A stretch of DNA of 64,000 nt, taken from contig JAPHSY010000021.1 of the NCBI GenBank assembly GCA_026196495.1, positions 1 to 64,000 on the forward strand, in the 5' to 3' direction. The DNA comes from Magnetovibrio sp. Lineage in GTDB: Bacteria > Pseudomonadota > Alphaproteobacteria > Rhodospirillales > Magnetovibrionaceae. The translations under genes and the position numbers were made by a program. The notes under the pieces were generated by a model. The model ran no database searches. It had not been told where the DNA came from and saw only the letters and a program-made list of their open reading frames with translations. Each line of letters starts with the position of its first letter. The stretch's first letter is position 1. This document shows, piece after piece, positions 44,348-51,702 of this stretch.

Positions 44348-45943
44348 ATGACTTACCATGACCGACCACTCCTATGGCAAATGTTGCTTCCGCTGTTGTT
44401 TGTCGGTTTTTTATGGGTGGGTGCAACGGCATTTACCGTTTCAAGTTTGAACGAGTCTCAATCACTCACACGCCAACTCCATGCTGGCCATGTAACTTTG
44501 GTGCTCAGACTCGAAAGCCTTAAAAACAGTTTCTCCACACTCAATCAAAATCTCTTGGAAATTTTGGCATCGGAAGAAGCTGCTCGAATAAAAGCTCTCG
44601 ACGAAAGCATACGCAAACGCCAGTCAAGATTACATGAAGAAATGCTTCAATTGGCAGATGCCCTGGAAAAAGAACATCCCGATGAAATTCCTCTGTTTAA
44701 CACCCTTCACAACCACTTCGACCAATATACAGCTTCCGTTAAGCACGTAACCTACCTGATCAAAGATTTTGAAAAAGAAGCCGCTTTTAACGAATACCAA
44801 AAAACAGCCAGTAAGCTACATGTCAAAATTGATAAGGCACTCCAGAATATGACCCGCATTGAGGTCGCAAGCATGAATGTTGCGTTTGATGAATCTGGAA
44901 AACGGGAAGCTGGAAATACCTATCTCGCTTTACTGTTCAGCATGATCTCTGGGGTTCTATCACTGTTGATTTTGGGGTGGACTGCACGACGCACCGTCAA
45001 ACGGCTGAATGCTGTGGGCAAGTACGCATCGGCTTTAGAAAAGGGTAATTTATCGGTCCCCAGCCCCAAAGCAGCAAAAGACGAGATCGGGCAACTCAGC
45101 AGCAACCTGCAGCATATGGCACAACATCTCGAAAGCTCCATGAAAGAACTGGACACCTACCACCGCCATCTTGAAGAGCTGGTCGATGATCGGACCAATG
45201 AACTGACCGCTGCAAAAAATAATGCGGAAGTGGCGAACCGTACCAAATCGGAATTTTTAGCCAATATGAGCCACGAACTTCGAACCCCGCTGAACGCTGT
45301 CATTGGTTTTTCCAGTGCAATACAATCTGAAATTTTTGGCAGCCTGGGGGATGAAAGATACGCAGAATACATCAACAACATTCACGAATCAGGTTCTCAC
45401 CTGCTTGAACTGATCAATGATATTTTGGACCTGTCACGCATCGAAGCCGGTGCCTTTACACTCGACGAAGACACCATCGATTTGCCAGAACTTTGCCAAC
45501 AAATCACAACGTTGGCGCAACCCCGTGCAGAAAGCGGGCAGATAAAACTTGAAAACCACGTGGATTGGAACACGCCGTTGTTGTTTGGTGATAAGCGCCG
45601 TATCAAACAAATCCTGTTCAATCTCTTGACCAATGCAACCAAATTCACTGAACCCGGTGGAACGGTCACATTAAAAGCAGACATGAACGGCAATGAATCC
45701 TTGTCTGTCACCGTTACGGATACTGGGCTTGGCATGACGGAGGAAGAAATTGAACTTGCTCGGTCTCGTTTTGGTCAGGTTGATGGGTCCTTGTCCAGAA
45801 CACACGAAGGCACAGGCCTCGGTTTGCCTTTGACTGAAGCCCTCATACAGCTGCATGGCGGGGAAATGAAAATACTCAGTAAAAAAGGGCAAGGCACCGC
45901 TGTTTGCGTTTCCTTCCCACCGGAACGCATCATTACCACGTAG
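44348..45943 (+). CDS. Membrane sensor histidine kinase
   Basis: A 531-residue kinase. TM1 ([20 protein letters not shown]) and TM2 ([19 protein letters not shown]) bracket about 160 helical periplasmic residues; HAMP and coiled coil follow ([53 protein letters not shown]); then HisKA ([15 protein letters not shown]) and HATPase_c ([32 protein letters not shown]). There is no receiver domain. It probably forms a binding-protein/kinase pair with the preceding gene, like TorT-TorS. No response regulator is adjacent. Confidence 0.9.
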   Translation: MTYHDRPLLWQMLLPLLFVGFLWVGATAFTVSSLNESQSLTRQLHAGHVTLVLRLESLKNSFSTLNQNLLEILASEEAARIKALDESIRKRQSRLHEEMLQLADALEKEHPDEIPLFNTLHNHFDQYTASVKHVTYLIKDFEKEAAFNEYQKTASKLHVKIDKALQNMTRIEVASMNVAFDESGKREAGNTYLALLFSMISGVLSLLILGWTARRTVKRLNAVGKYASALEKGNLSVPSPKAAKDEIGQLSSNLQHMAQHLESSMKELDTYHRHLEELVDDRTNELTAAKNNAEVANRTKSEFLANMSHELRTPLNAVIGFSSAIQSEIFGSLGDERYAEYINNIHESGSHLLELINDILDLSRIEAGAFTLDEDTIDLPELCQQITTLAQPRAESGQIKLENHVDWNTPLLFGDKRRIKQILFNLLTNATKFTEPGGTVTLKADMNGNESLSVTVTDTGLGMTEEEIELARSRFGQVDGSLSRTHEGTGLGLPLTEALIQLHGGEMKILSKKGQGTAVCVSFPPERIITT

Positions 45944-46031
45944 ACACATGGCACTATGTTTTTCAAAATATACCCAACAAAACAAAAAAAACGCTCCCAA
46001 TACCAATTCTCCGTTCTCATTTATTGCCTTT

Positions 46032-46050
46032 TATCTCAAGTCATGAGATA
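46032..46050. promoter_or_regulatory. Perfect 7-5-7 inverted repeat upstream of the helicase gene
   Basis: TATCTCA-N5-TGAGATA is centred 71 bp before the helicase start. It overlaps a possible -10 (TAGAAT at 46049), so it has the position of a repressor operator. Confidence 0.5.
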
Positions 46051-46111
46051 GAATAGCCGTTTGCGCCTCCCCTGCTATCGCCCAATAGCTATTCTAACGA
46101 ACTGGTCCCTT

Positions 46112-47938
46112 ATGCAGCTTAGAAACTGGCAACAAGAAATCATCGATCAATTTCCGATGATTTTGAAACAATATAAGAAATTTATCCTCAAGGCCCCCAC
46201 GGGCGCAGGTAAAACCGTGCTCGCCAGCGAAATTGTTGAGCGTTTCTACCCGGACCAAAAAATCATCGTGCTGTGCCACCGTCTGGTGCTGTTGGAGCAA
46301 CTCCAACGCGCACTGAGTAAAAAGCATTCTGTGCACAAACTGAAAGCATCTGACACGGGCGATGCTTTTGACGGTTACGACATTTTGCTGTCCACCAACA
46401 TGCGTGCCAAGGAAATGTTGGATGATGCCATCTCCAAAGCCGACCTGATCATCGTCGACGAAGCCCACCGGGTTTCTCCCAATGGCGTAGCGTACAAGCG
46501 CATCATCGACCGCTTTCACGAAGCCGGAAAACCCGAAGCTCACTTCGTCGGCCTCACCGCATCACCAGAACGCAGCACCAACGACCAACGTGATCAGCTC
46601 AACCTCGCCTTTGATGCGATCATTGATTGCGCCAACATCAACGACCTGATCAACGAAGGCGTGTTGGTTCAGCCGATCTATCGCCCCCACTTCGTCCATG
46701 ATCTGGAAATCAACGACATTGATGTCAGCTCTGGCGATTTCCCGGTGGCAAAGCTATCGCCCGCGATCATCAAATCCTCAATGATCGACTACGCCATGTG
46801 GAGCTACAAGGAAGAGCGCGAAAAAGTCGACCAGCCGATCTCTGCCTGGTTTTGTTCCGACATCAGCGTCGCCGAAGCGACACTTGAAACCATTGAGCTC
46901 AATGGTATCAAGGGTGCGATCATCACCGCGGGAACGCCGCTGAAAGAGCGCATGGAACTTTTGGCCCAGCACGAAAATGGTGAGATCGAAGCCATGGTCT
47001 CCGTCGGTGTATTGGCCGAAGGCTGGGACAATCCGCTGTGTAACATCATCGTTCATTTGCGCCCGACCCTGTCCAAAGTGCTCTGGGGGCAAACCGTGGG
47101 GCGTGGTTTGCGCTCCGCCCCCGGCAAAGACAAATGCATCGTTATTGACGTGAGTTCCAACTGGAGCACCTTCGGCCCCGTTGAGCATTTGGAATGGAGC
47201 CTGTGGAGCAACCGCCGATCCCACCAACAATTCATGAACCGTTTCAACTGGATCGGACAACAGCACGACTCTGAGGACAGCGAAACCTATCTGCTGTGCA
47301 AAAGCGAGCTCGCCAACAAAACCCGATGTTCGCACATCTATAAAAAGGGTGAGCACAAAGACGACACCTGCCCCATCTGCGGCACCTATGCTGCGACCGA
47401 CATTTACCGCGAACAAAAACTCGACAGTTCCTTGAACGAAAGCGGTTTGCATCACTTGTTCTTTGATCGTGTTCCGCGTGTGTTTGAAGAGATGAACATG
47501 TCGGTGTGGGAAAGCCTGGGCGGCACGGCATGGAAAACCGCATCTGAAGATGAAAAAGTCTTCCTCAGCTTCTGCATGGCGTTTGCTGCTGTGTCCGGTG
47601 ACGAAACCCATTCCGAAACCGATTACTGGGATGCAGCCTTGGCGGCCGAAGCCTCAATTCGCGGTTACTTGGTGGAAAACCAGTTTGCTATGAAAAAGCA
47701 AGAAGACTTCGAATTGTCCCTGATCGCCGACGGCATGCTGGCGGGCAAGAAAATCCGAACCTTGCAAGCACACTATGGCATTTCGGTCTGCGGCACCGCA
47801 TTCCAATCGTGCGACCCATCCGAGAACGAGCGCAAATATCAAAAGGCGATCAAGGTCGCCGAACGCCTCGCCATACTCGGCTGTTCAGCCAAAGACAACC
47901 TGCCGTATTTCAATGCAGAAGAGTATATGGCCGGGTAA
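46112..47938 (+). CDS. RadD-like superfamily 2 helicase
   Basis: A 608-residue SF2 helicase: Walker A KAPTGAGKTVLASEI, DEAH box IIVDEAHRV, motif III GLTASPE, and motif VI QTVGRGLRSAPGKDKCIVIDV, with VGVLAEGWDNPLCNIIVHLRPT before it. A zinc-finger segment (CKSELANKTRCSHIYKKGEHKDDTCPICG) follows the helicase core. The architecture (SF2 core, zinc finger, C-terminal helical domain) is that of RadD/YejH, which acts in crosslink and replication-fork repair in E. coli. Start ATG 46112 (MQLRNWQQEII) replaces the track start at 46061. The last 171 bp are repeated at 48842. Confidence 0.82.
   Translation: MQLRNWQQEIIDQFPMILKQYKKFILKAPTGAGKTVLASEIVERFYPDQKIIVLCHRLVLLEQLQRALSKKHSVHKLKASDTGDAFDGYDILLSTNMRAKEMLDDAISKADLIIVDEAHRVSPNGVAYKRIIDRFHEAGKPEAHFVGLTASPERSTNDQRDQLNLAFDAIIDCANINDLINEGVLVQPIYRPHFVHDLEINDIDVSSGDFPVAKLSPAIIKSSMIDYAMWSYKEEREKVDQPISAWFCSDISVAEATLETIELNGIKGAIITAGTPLKERMELLAQHENGEIEAMVSVGVLAEGWDNPLCNIIVHLRPTLSKVLWGQTVGRGLRSAPGKDKCIVIDVSSNWSTFGPVEHLEWSLWSNRRSHQQFMNRFNWIGQQHDSEDSETYLLCKSELANKTRCSHIYKKGEHKDDTCPICGTYAATDIYREQKLDSSLNESGLHHLFFDRVPRVFEEMNMSVWESLGGTAWKTASEDEKVFLSFCMAFAAVSGDETHSETDYWDAALAAEASIRGYLVENQFAMKKQEDFELSLIADGMLAGKKIRTLQAHYGISVCGTAFQSCDPSENERKYQKAIKVAERLAILGCSAKDNLPYFNAEEYMAG
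47768..47938 (+). repeat. Direct repeat copy 1: intact 3' end of the helicase gene
   Basis: The final 171 bp of the helicase gene, from GCACACTATGGC to the TAA, recur at 48842-49012 with 11 differences (about 94 percent identity by hand alignment). This copy forms the functional gene end. Confidence 0.9.
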
Positions 47939-48059
47939 ATTCTGAGATCGCACTTTGGAAGTGTTTAGTTTTTTTATTTTGGACAGGGTTGAGCTAAAGC
48001 CTTGTAATAAAACAGAGACGGCCAATATAGAAATCATAAATAACTATTGGTCATTACCA

Positions 48060-48809
48060 ATGTTCAAATTTCTAACAACATGGGTGTTTTGTCTTTTCTT
48101 GAGCATTCCCGTTGCTTGGTCTGCACAAGAAGTACCGTTTCTTACCTATCACAATGCCCCACCATTTATTGTAGATGCCGATAAACAAGAAGGGCTGACA
48201 TATGATTTGGCACGCCTACTATCTGATCGCTCAAATGGAAAATACCAATTTGTTGTTTCATTGCTTCCCCGCAAACGCCTCAACATATTTATAGAGAAAT
48301 TAAATACCTGTGTCGTTCCATGGGTAAACCCCGCCTGGTTTCAGGATAAAAAAATGAACAAGTATTCATGGACCGACGGGTTCATGAAAGACAGCAACTC
48401 TGTCATTTCCCATGCCGCAAAGCCAGTTGAGTACAGCGATCCAGAATCGTTAGTGGGAATGAATGTGATTGGACTACAAGGCGGGCAGCTCGTTAATTTA
48501 ACCGAACTCATCAAAACCAAAAAAATCAAAAAGGTCGAAGTGAGAAGCTACTTTCAAGCCTTAAAGATGATTGCTGCCAAACGGGGCGACGCTGCGATCA
48601 TTCCAACCAGTGCAGCAAAACATCTTATTTTTCAGCATCGCATGAAGAATACATTTCATTTTTCTTCAACACGCCACACGCAATATGAGCGCCGCTTCCT
48701 CGTTCGGGGCGACCCAGGCATTTTAATATTTTTGCAAAAACAAATTTCATTTTTGAAAACATCACCCGCTTGGCAAGCCAAATTTGCAAAATATGGATTG
48801 ATCCAATAG
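48060..48809 (+). CDS. Periplasmic substrate-binding protein (PBP2/SBP_bac_3-like)
   Basis: A 249-residue exported protein. Signal peptide MFKFLTTWVFCLFLSIPVAWSAQE; mature part FLTYHNAPPFIVDADKQEGLTYDLARLLSDRSNGKYQF is the opening of an amino-acid-type binding protein, followed by LVGMNVIGLQGGQLVNLTEL and the end FLKTSPAWQAKFAKYGLIQ. Ligand unknown. It is more AT-rich than the helicase gene and lies wholly between the two copies of the helicase 3' end. The start ATG 48060 (MFKFL) replaces the track start. No transporter genes are nearby. Confidence 0.78.
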   Translation: MFKFLTTWVFCLFLSIPVAWSAQEVPFLTYHNAPPFIVDADKQEGLTYDLARLLSDRSNGKYQFVVSLLPRKRLNIFIEKLNTCVVPWVNPAWFQDKKMNKYSWTDGFMKDSNSVISHAAKPVEYSDPESLVGMNVIGLQGGQLVNLTELIKTKKIKKVEVRSYFQALKMIAAKRGDAAIIPTSAAKHLIFQHRMKNTFHFSSTRHTQYERRFLVRGDPGILIFLQKQISFLKTSPAWQAKFAKYGLIQ

Positions 48810-48841
48810 TTCAAAATATCATCGTTTGTCAAAGGCGTGTT

Positions 48842-49012
48842 GCACACTACGGCATTTCGGTCTGCGGCACCGCATTCCAATCGTGCGATCCGTCCGAGAA
48901 CGAGCGCAAATATCAAAAGGCTATCAAGGTTGCCGAACGCCTCGCCATACTCGGCTGTTCATCCAAAGACAATCTACCGTATTTCAATGCAGAAGAGTAT
49001 ATAGCGGGGTGA
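48842..49012 (+). pseudogene. Direct repeat copy 2: orphan 3' end of a helicase gene
   Basis: This copy encodes AHYGISVCGTAFQSCDPSEN onward in frame with the helicase end and stops at TGA. Only Ala to Ser and Met to Ile change the protein; eight further differences are silent and one swaps TAA for TGA. No helicase core lies upstream; the preceding frame is chance reading of the binding-protein gene end. It is a gene remnant that diverged under coding selection. Confidence 0.88.
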
Positions 49013-49131
49013 GGGCCAGGATGGTTTTAGTCAATTCAGCCATAACCATGAGCTGTATTTACATTGACAAACACACCTATTTAGCATCATCATCTACTCT
49101 CTGCCAGATATAATTTAAGGTGGGGGAGTAT

Positions 49132-50334
49132 ATGAATACCCACAATGATAAAGGTAGGTATACACCACATTCTCAGTTAGAACGTTGGAAACGCTTCCAA
49201 GAAGCAGCCCACGGTGAAAAGTCGTGGATAAATGATCGCATGAGCTGGATGCTCGTGGCTCAGGGGTTTCTGTTTGCCGCACTTGCATGGATTATGAATC
49301 CACAAAAAGGAAGTGATCCCGATCAACTCAAAAATATTGCTGCCATAATATCTATGTTAGGTGCAAGCATCGCATTAATTGGTTTCGGCGGAGCTCTAGC
49401 TGCAGGAAGAATGCATTACCTATGGACGACTAAGCTCAACAAAATAGCAATTGCCCTTCCAAATGAAGTCACATTCGGACTGAAGCCACACTGGCCTGCA
49501 AGAACGACATCCGTTTTACCTGCTGTAGCCGCACTTGCATTTTTTTTCACGTGGGTAGGAGTAGTCTGTGTAATCCCCGATATAAACAAACAGATGTTTT
49601 GGGGTGTTATTGTCGCTTCCACTTTTATAGTCGTCATATTTATCTCGTGGATTACTTCTCGTAGCAATGCCCGCCCGCCCAAAATCAAAGCCGTTTTTTT
49701 TGATGTAGATGGAGTATTACTCAACTCCTTACCTGAGCACATCAAAGCATGTGAGCAGCTTAACGCAGAATACACGCTAGATCTCTCCATCCCAAATGCA
49801 AAAGAATTCAAAAATAAAATCGTCCGAGCCGGTATACAAGTTGCGCCTATGCGGCGTTTTTTTGAAGCCGTCAAGTTCCCTGAAAATCACCTTGATGATG
49901 CCGTTACGTGGTATGATGAATATTTTTCAGAAAAATATTCATCACCTTATTTCGAAGGTGTTGAATGCATGATCACGGAATTACATGGTGAGTACATGCT
50001 TGGCATCGTGACATCGAACGTTCAAAAAAATATAGAGAATTCTCTGGCTCACATTTATGAAATGTTCGAACAAAAATGCATCTTCACTGAAGATGTGGGA
50101 CTAAGCAAATCTGAGGCCATTAAACTTGGAGCTTCACGTTTGGGGATTTCAACAAATGAAGTTCTATTTATTGGGGACCAAGAGCGAGATCGCGAAGCAG
50201 CAGAAACTGCAGCTGCTAACTTTCTTGGCGTTGCCTACGGTTGGCAATTTAGTAGAAATGACCAATTGGACTTCACACTCGTCAACACACCCAATCAAAT
50301 CGTTGCACACATACGCAAAATCAATTGTTTATAA
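49132..50334 (+). CDS. Four-TM membrane domain fused to a HAD phosphatase
   Basis: A 400-residue fusion. Residues 1-185 hold four hydrophobic helices (SWMLVAQGFLFAALAWIM, AAIISMLGASIALIGFGGALAAG, SVLPAVAALAFFFTWVGVVCVI, GVIVASTFIVVIFISWI) after a Trp/Arg-rich start (LERWKRFQEAAHGEKSWINDRMSW). Residues 190-400 are a HAD hydrolase: AVFFDVDGVLLNSLPEHI, IVTSN, LSKSEAIKLGASRLGI and VLFIGDQERDREAAETAAANFLGVAYGW. All four HAD motifs are intact. ATG 49132 with GGGGAG upstream replaces the track start. I do not know a characterised protein with this layout. Confidence 0.72.
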   Translation: MNTHNDKGRYTPHSQLERWKRFQEAAHGEKSWINDRMSWMLVAQGFLFAALAWIMNPQKGSDPDQLKNIAAIISMLGASIALIGFGGALAAGRMHYLWTTKLNKIAIALPNEVTFGLKPHWPARTTSVLPAVAALAFFFTWVGVVCVIPDINKQMFWGVIVASTFIVVIFISWITSRSNARPPKIKAVFFDVDGVLLNSLPEHIKACEQLNAEYTLDLSIPNAKEFKNKIVRAGIQVAPMRRFFEAVKFPENHLDDAVTWYDEYFSEKYSSPYFEGVECMITELHGEYMLGIVTSNVQKNIENSLAHIYEMFEQKCIFTEDVGLSKSEAIKLGASRLGISTNEVLFIGDQERDREAAETAAANFLGVAYGWQFSRNDQLDFTLVNTPNQIVAHIRKINCL

Positions 50335-50403
50335 AACCATTTCCTCAAACACACTGCATTAAAGACAAAGAAAACGTGTAACTCACTTTCAATCATACTT
50401 TGG

Positions 50404-50412
50404 CCCCATATA
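50404..50412 (+). repeat. CCCCATATA, left flank of the transposase gene
   Basis: The same nine bases recur at 51201-51209, on the other side of the transposase gene. They may mark element borders or be chance. Confidence 0.25.
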
Positions 50413-50461
50413 CGACTTAATAATCCAGGATCATAGGGCAGTTGAGATCAAATCATGCCAA

Positions 50462-51124
50462 TCACTTCTTCTTCGGCTTACGCCCACGCTTTTGCGGACG
50501 CAGAACGCGACCCAACTGATCTTCGAGTTTGTCCAAGAACCGTTTGTTGCCTAGCGGGCGTCCGGTGCTGGAATGGGCTTGGAGTTTCTTGACCATATCC
50601 GGGTCATCTTTGCCCTTAATCAGGTCGGCCCAATCGTCGCACTTCTTCAACAATGGTTTGACCTTCACCAGTTGATCATCTTCACCTTTCAAATGAGCCT
50701 TGGCGCTGCTCCATTTGTATTGGCGGGCAGAGCGGGCAAGGCCTGCGCCCACCGGGGTGCGTTCGACATAGGCCGCAGCGGGCAGCACATGGGCATTGTC
50801 CATGGGAAATGAGGCAAAGCGGCCTTGCCATAAATACCCCGACCACCCTTCACGATCATTGATATAGCGGGTATAGCGTCGATGGGCTTCACCCACCGCG
50901 CGGGCCAAGCCATCATCCGTTTTCGGCACCAAAATCATCTGCACATGGTCAGGCATCAAGCAATAGGCCAAGACCTGCACCTTGCACTTGGCGCACCACT
51001 CGCTCATCAAATCAATATAGGTTTGATAGTCTTCATCGCAGAAGAACGTTTCTTGATTGCGATTGCCCCGCTGCACCAAGTGATGCGGTGTACCGGGGAC
51101 GACAACACGAGCCAAACGCGCCAT
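50462..51124 (-). CDS. RAYT/IS200-like Y1 transposase, degenerate
   Basis: A 220-residue REP-associated tyrosine transposase-type protein: MARLARVVVPGTPHHLVQRGNRNQETFF, YCLMPDHVQMILVPKTDDGLARAVGEAHRRYTRYIN, GYLWQGRFASFPMD, AAAYVERTPVGAGLARSARQYKWSSAKAHL. The HUH signature that is normally MPNHVHL reads MPDHVQM, so the second His is Gln, and ELNPVRA reads ERTPVGA. The presumed catalytic Tyr (RRYTRYIN) remains. Activity is doubtful. A hairpin covers the ribosome binding site. Confidence 0.82.
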   Translation of the reverse strand: MARLARVVVPGTPHHLVQRGNRNQETFFCDEDYQTYIDLMSEWCAKCKVQVLAYCLMPDHVQMILVPKTDDGLARAVGEAHRRYTRYINDREGWSGYLWQGRFASFPMDNAHVLPAAAYVERTPVGAGLARSARQYKWSSAKAHLKGEDDQLVKVKPLLKKCDDWADLIKGKDDPDMVKKLQAHSSTGRPLGNKRFLDKLEDQLGRVLRPQKRGRKPKKK

Positions 51125-51133
51125 AGGGAAGTC

Positions 51134-51158
51134 CTTTCGTCTCTAATCCAGACGAAAG
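51134..51158 (-). promoter_or_regulatory. Hairpin over the transposase ribosome binding site
   Basis: CTTTCGTCT and AGACGAAAG form a perfect 9-bp stem with a 7-base loop. On the minus strand it ends nine bases before the start codon and includes part of GAAAGGA, the likely ribosome binding site. Confidence 0.5.
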
Positions 51159-51200
51159 CATAGCGACAACGACATGAAACGGCAATATTGGATACTATGT

Positions 51201-51209
51201 CCCCATATA
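51201..51209 (+). repeat. CCCCATATA, right flank of the transposase gene
   Basis: Second copy of the nine-base repeat at 50404-50412; the two are 797 bp apart with the transposase gene between. Confidence 0.25.
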
Positions 51210-51269
51210 GCGCTGGAATTATTCGCAACACTTGTGCACGATGGTGTTATTGCAAGGGAGTTCATCTAA

Positions 51270-51698
51270 ATGCGTTATGTATTATCCGTTTGTGCCATTT
51301 TAAGCCTATCCACAACAGCTATGGCCGAAGATGTTCAAAGTGATTACACCGAAAACACGGTCACACCTTTGTTGTCTTCACCTAAATCCGTAATTGGCGA
51401 AACCATCACATATCCCGGTGGCACCAAAGCGAATATCGTTTCTGCCATTGTCACCATAGCACCCGGCAAAGAAACAGGATGGCACAAACACGGTGTGCCG
51501 CTTTATGCCTATATGATTTCCGGTGAGTTGACCGTGGATTACGGCGACAAAGGCGTCAAAACCTACACCCCAGGCATGGCATTTATGGAAGCCATGGACA
51601 AAATGCACAATGGCATGAACAAAACGGATAAGCCCGCCAGCGTCCTAGCTGTTTATATGGGGGCAGAAGGTTTTGATAACGTCATTCGGCCGAAATAA
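51270..51698 (+). CDS. Exported cupin-domain protein
   Basis: A 142-residue periplasmic cupin. Signal peptide MRYVLSVCAILSLSTTAMAED; cupin motif 1 IAPGKETGWHKHGVPLYAYMISGELTVDY with two His and motif 2 YTPGMAFMEAMDKMHNGMN with one His, so a metal site is likely. The function is unknown. It converges on cckA with a 4-bp gap. Confidence 0.8.
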   Translation: MRYVLSVCAILSLSTTAMAEDVQSDYTENTVTPLLSSPKSVIGETITYPGGTKANIVSAIVTIAPGKETGWHKHGVPLYAYMISGELTVDYGDKGVKTYTPGMAFMEAMDKMHNGMNKTDKPASVLAVYMGAEGFDNVIRPK

Positions 51699-51702
51699 GT
51701 GA

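Noticed and set aside
46778-47611. Minus-strand ORF of 277 residues inside the helicase gene
   Set aside because: It is a shadow of the helicase reading frame; the plus frame has all SF2 motifs.
48770-48841. Upstream part of the 80-residue ORF containing helicase repeat copy 2
   Set aside because: These codons are an alternate frame of the binding-protein gene end and intergenic DNA; only the part from 48842 is homologous to the helicase.
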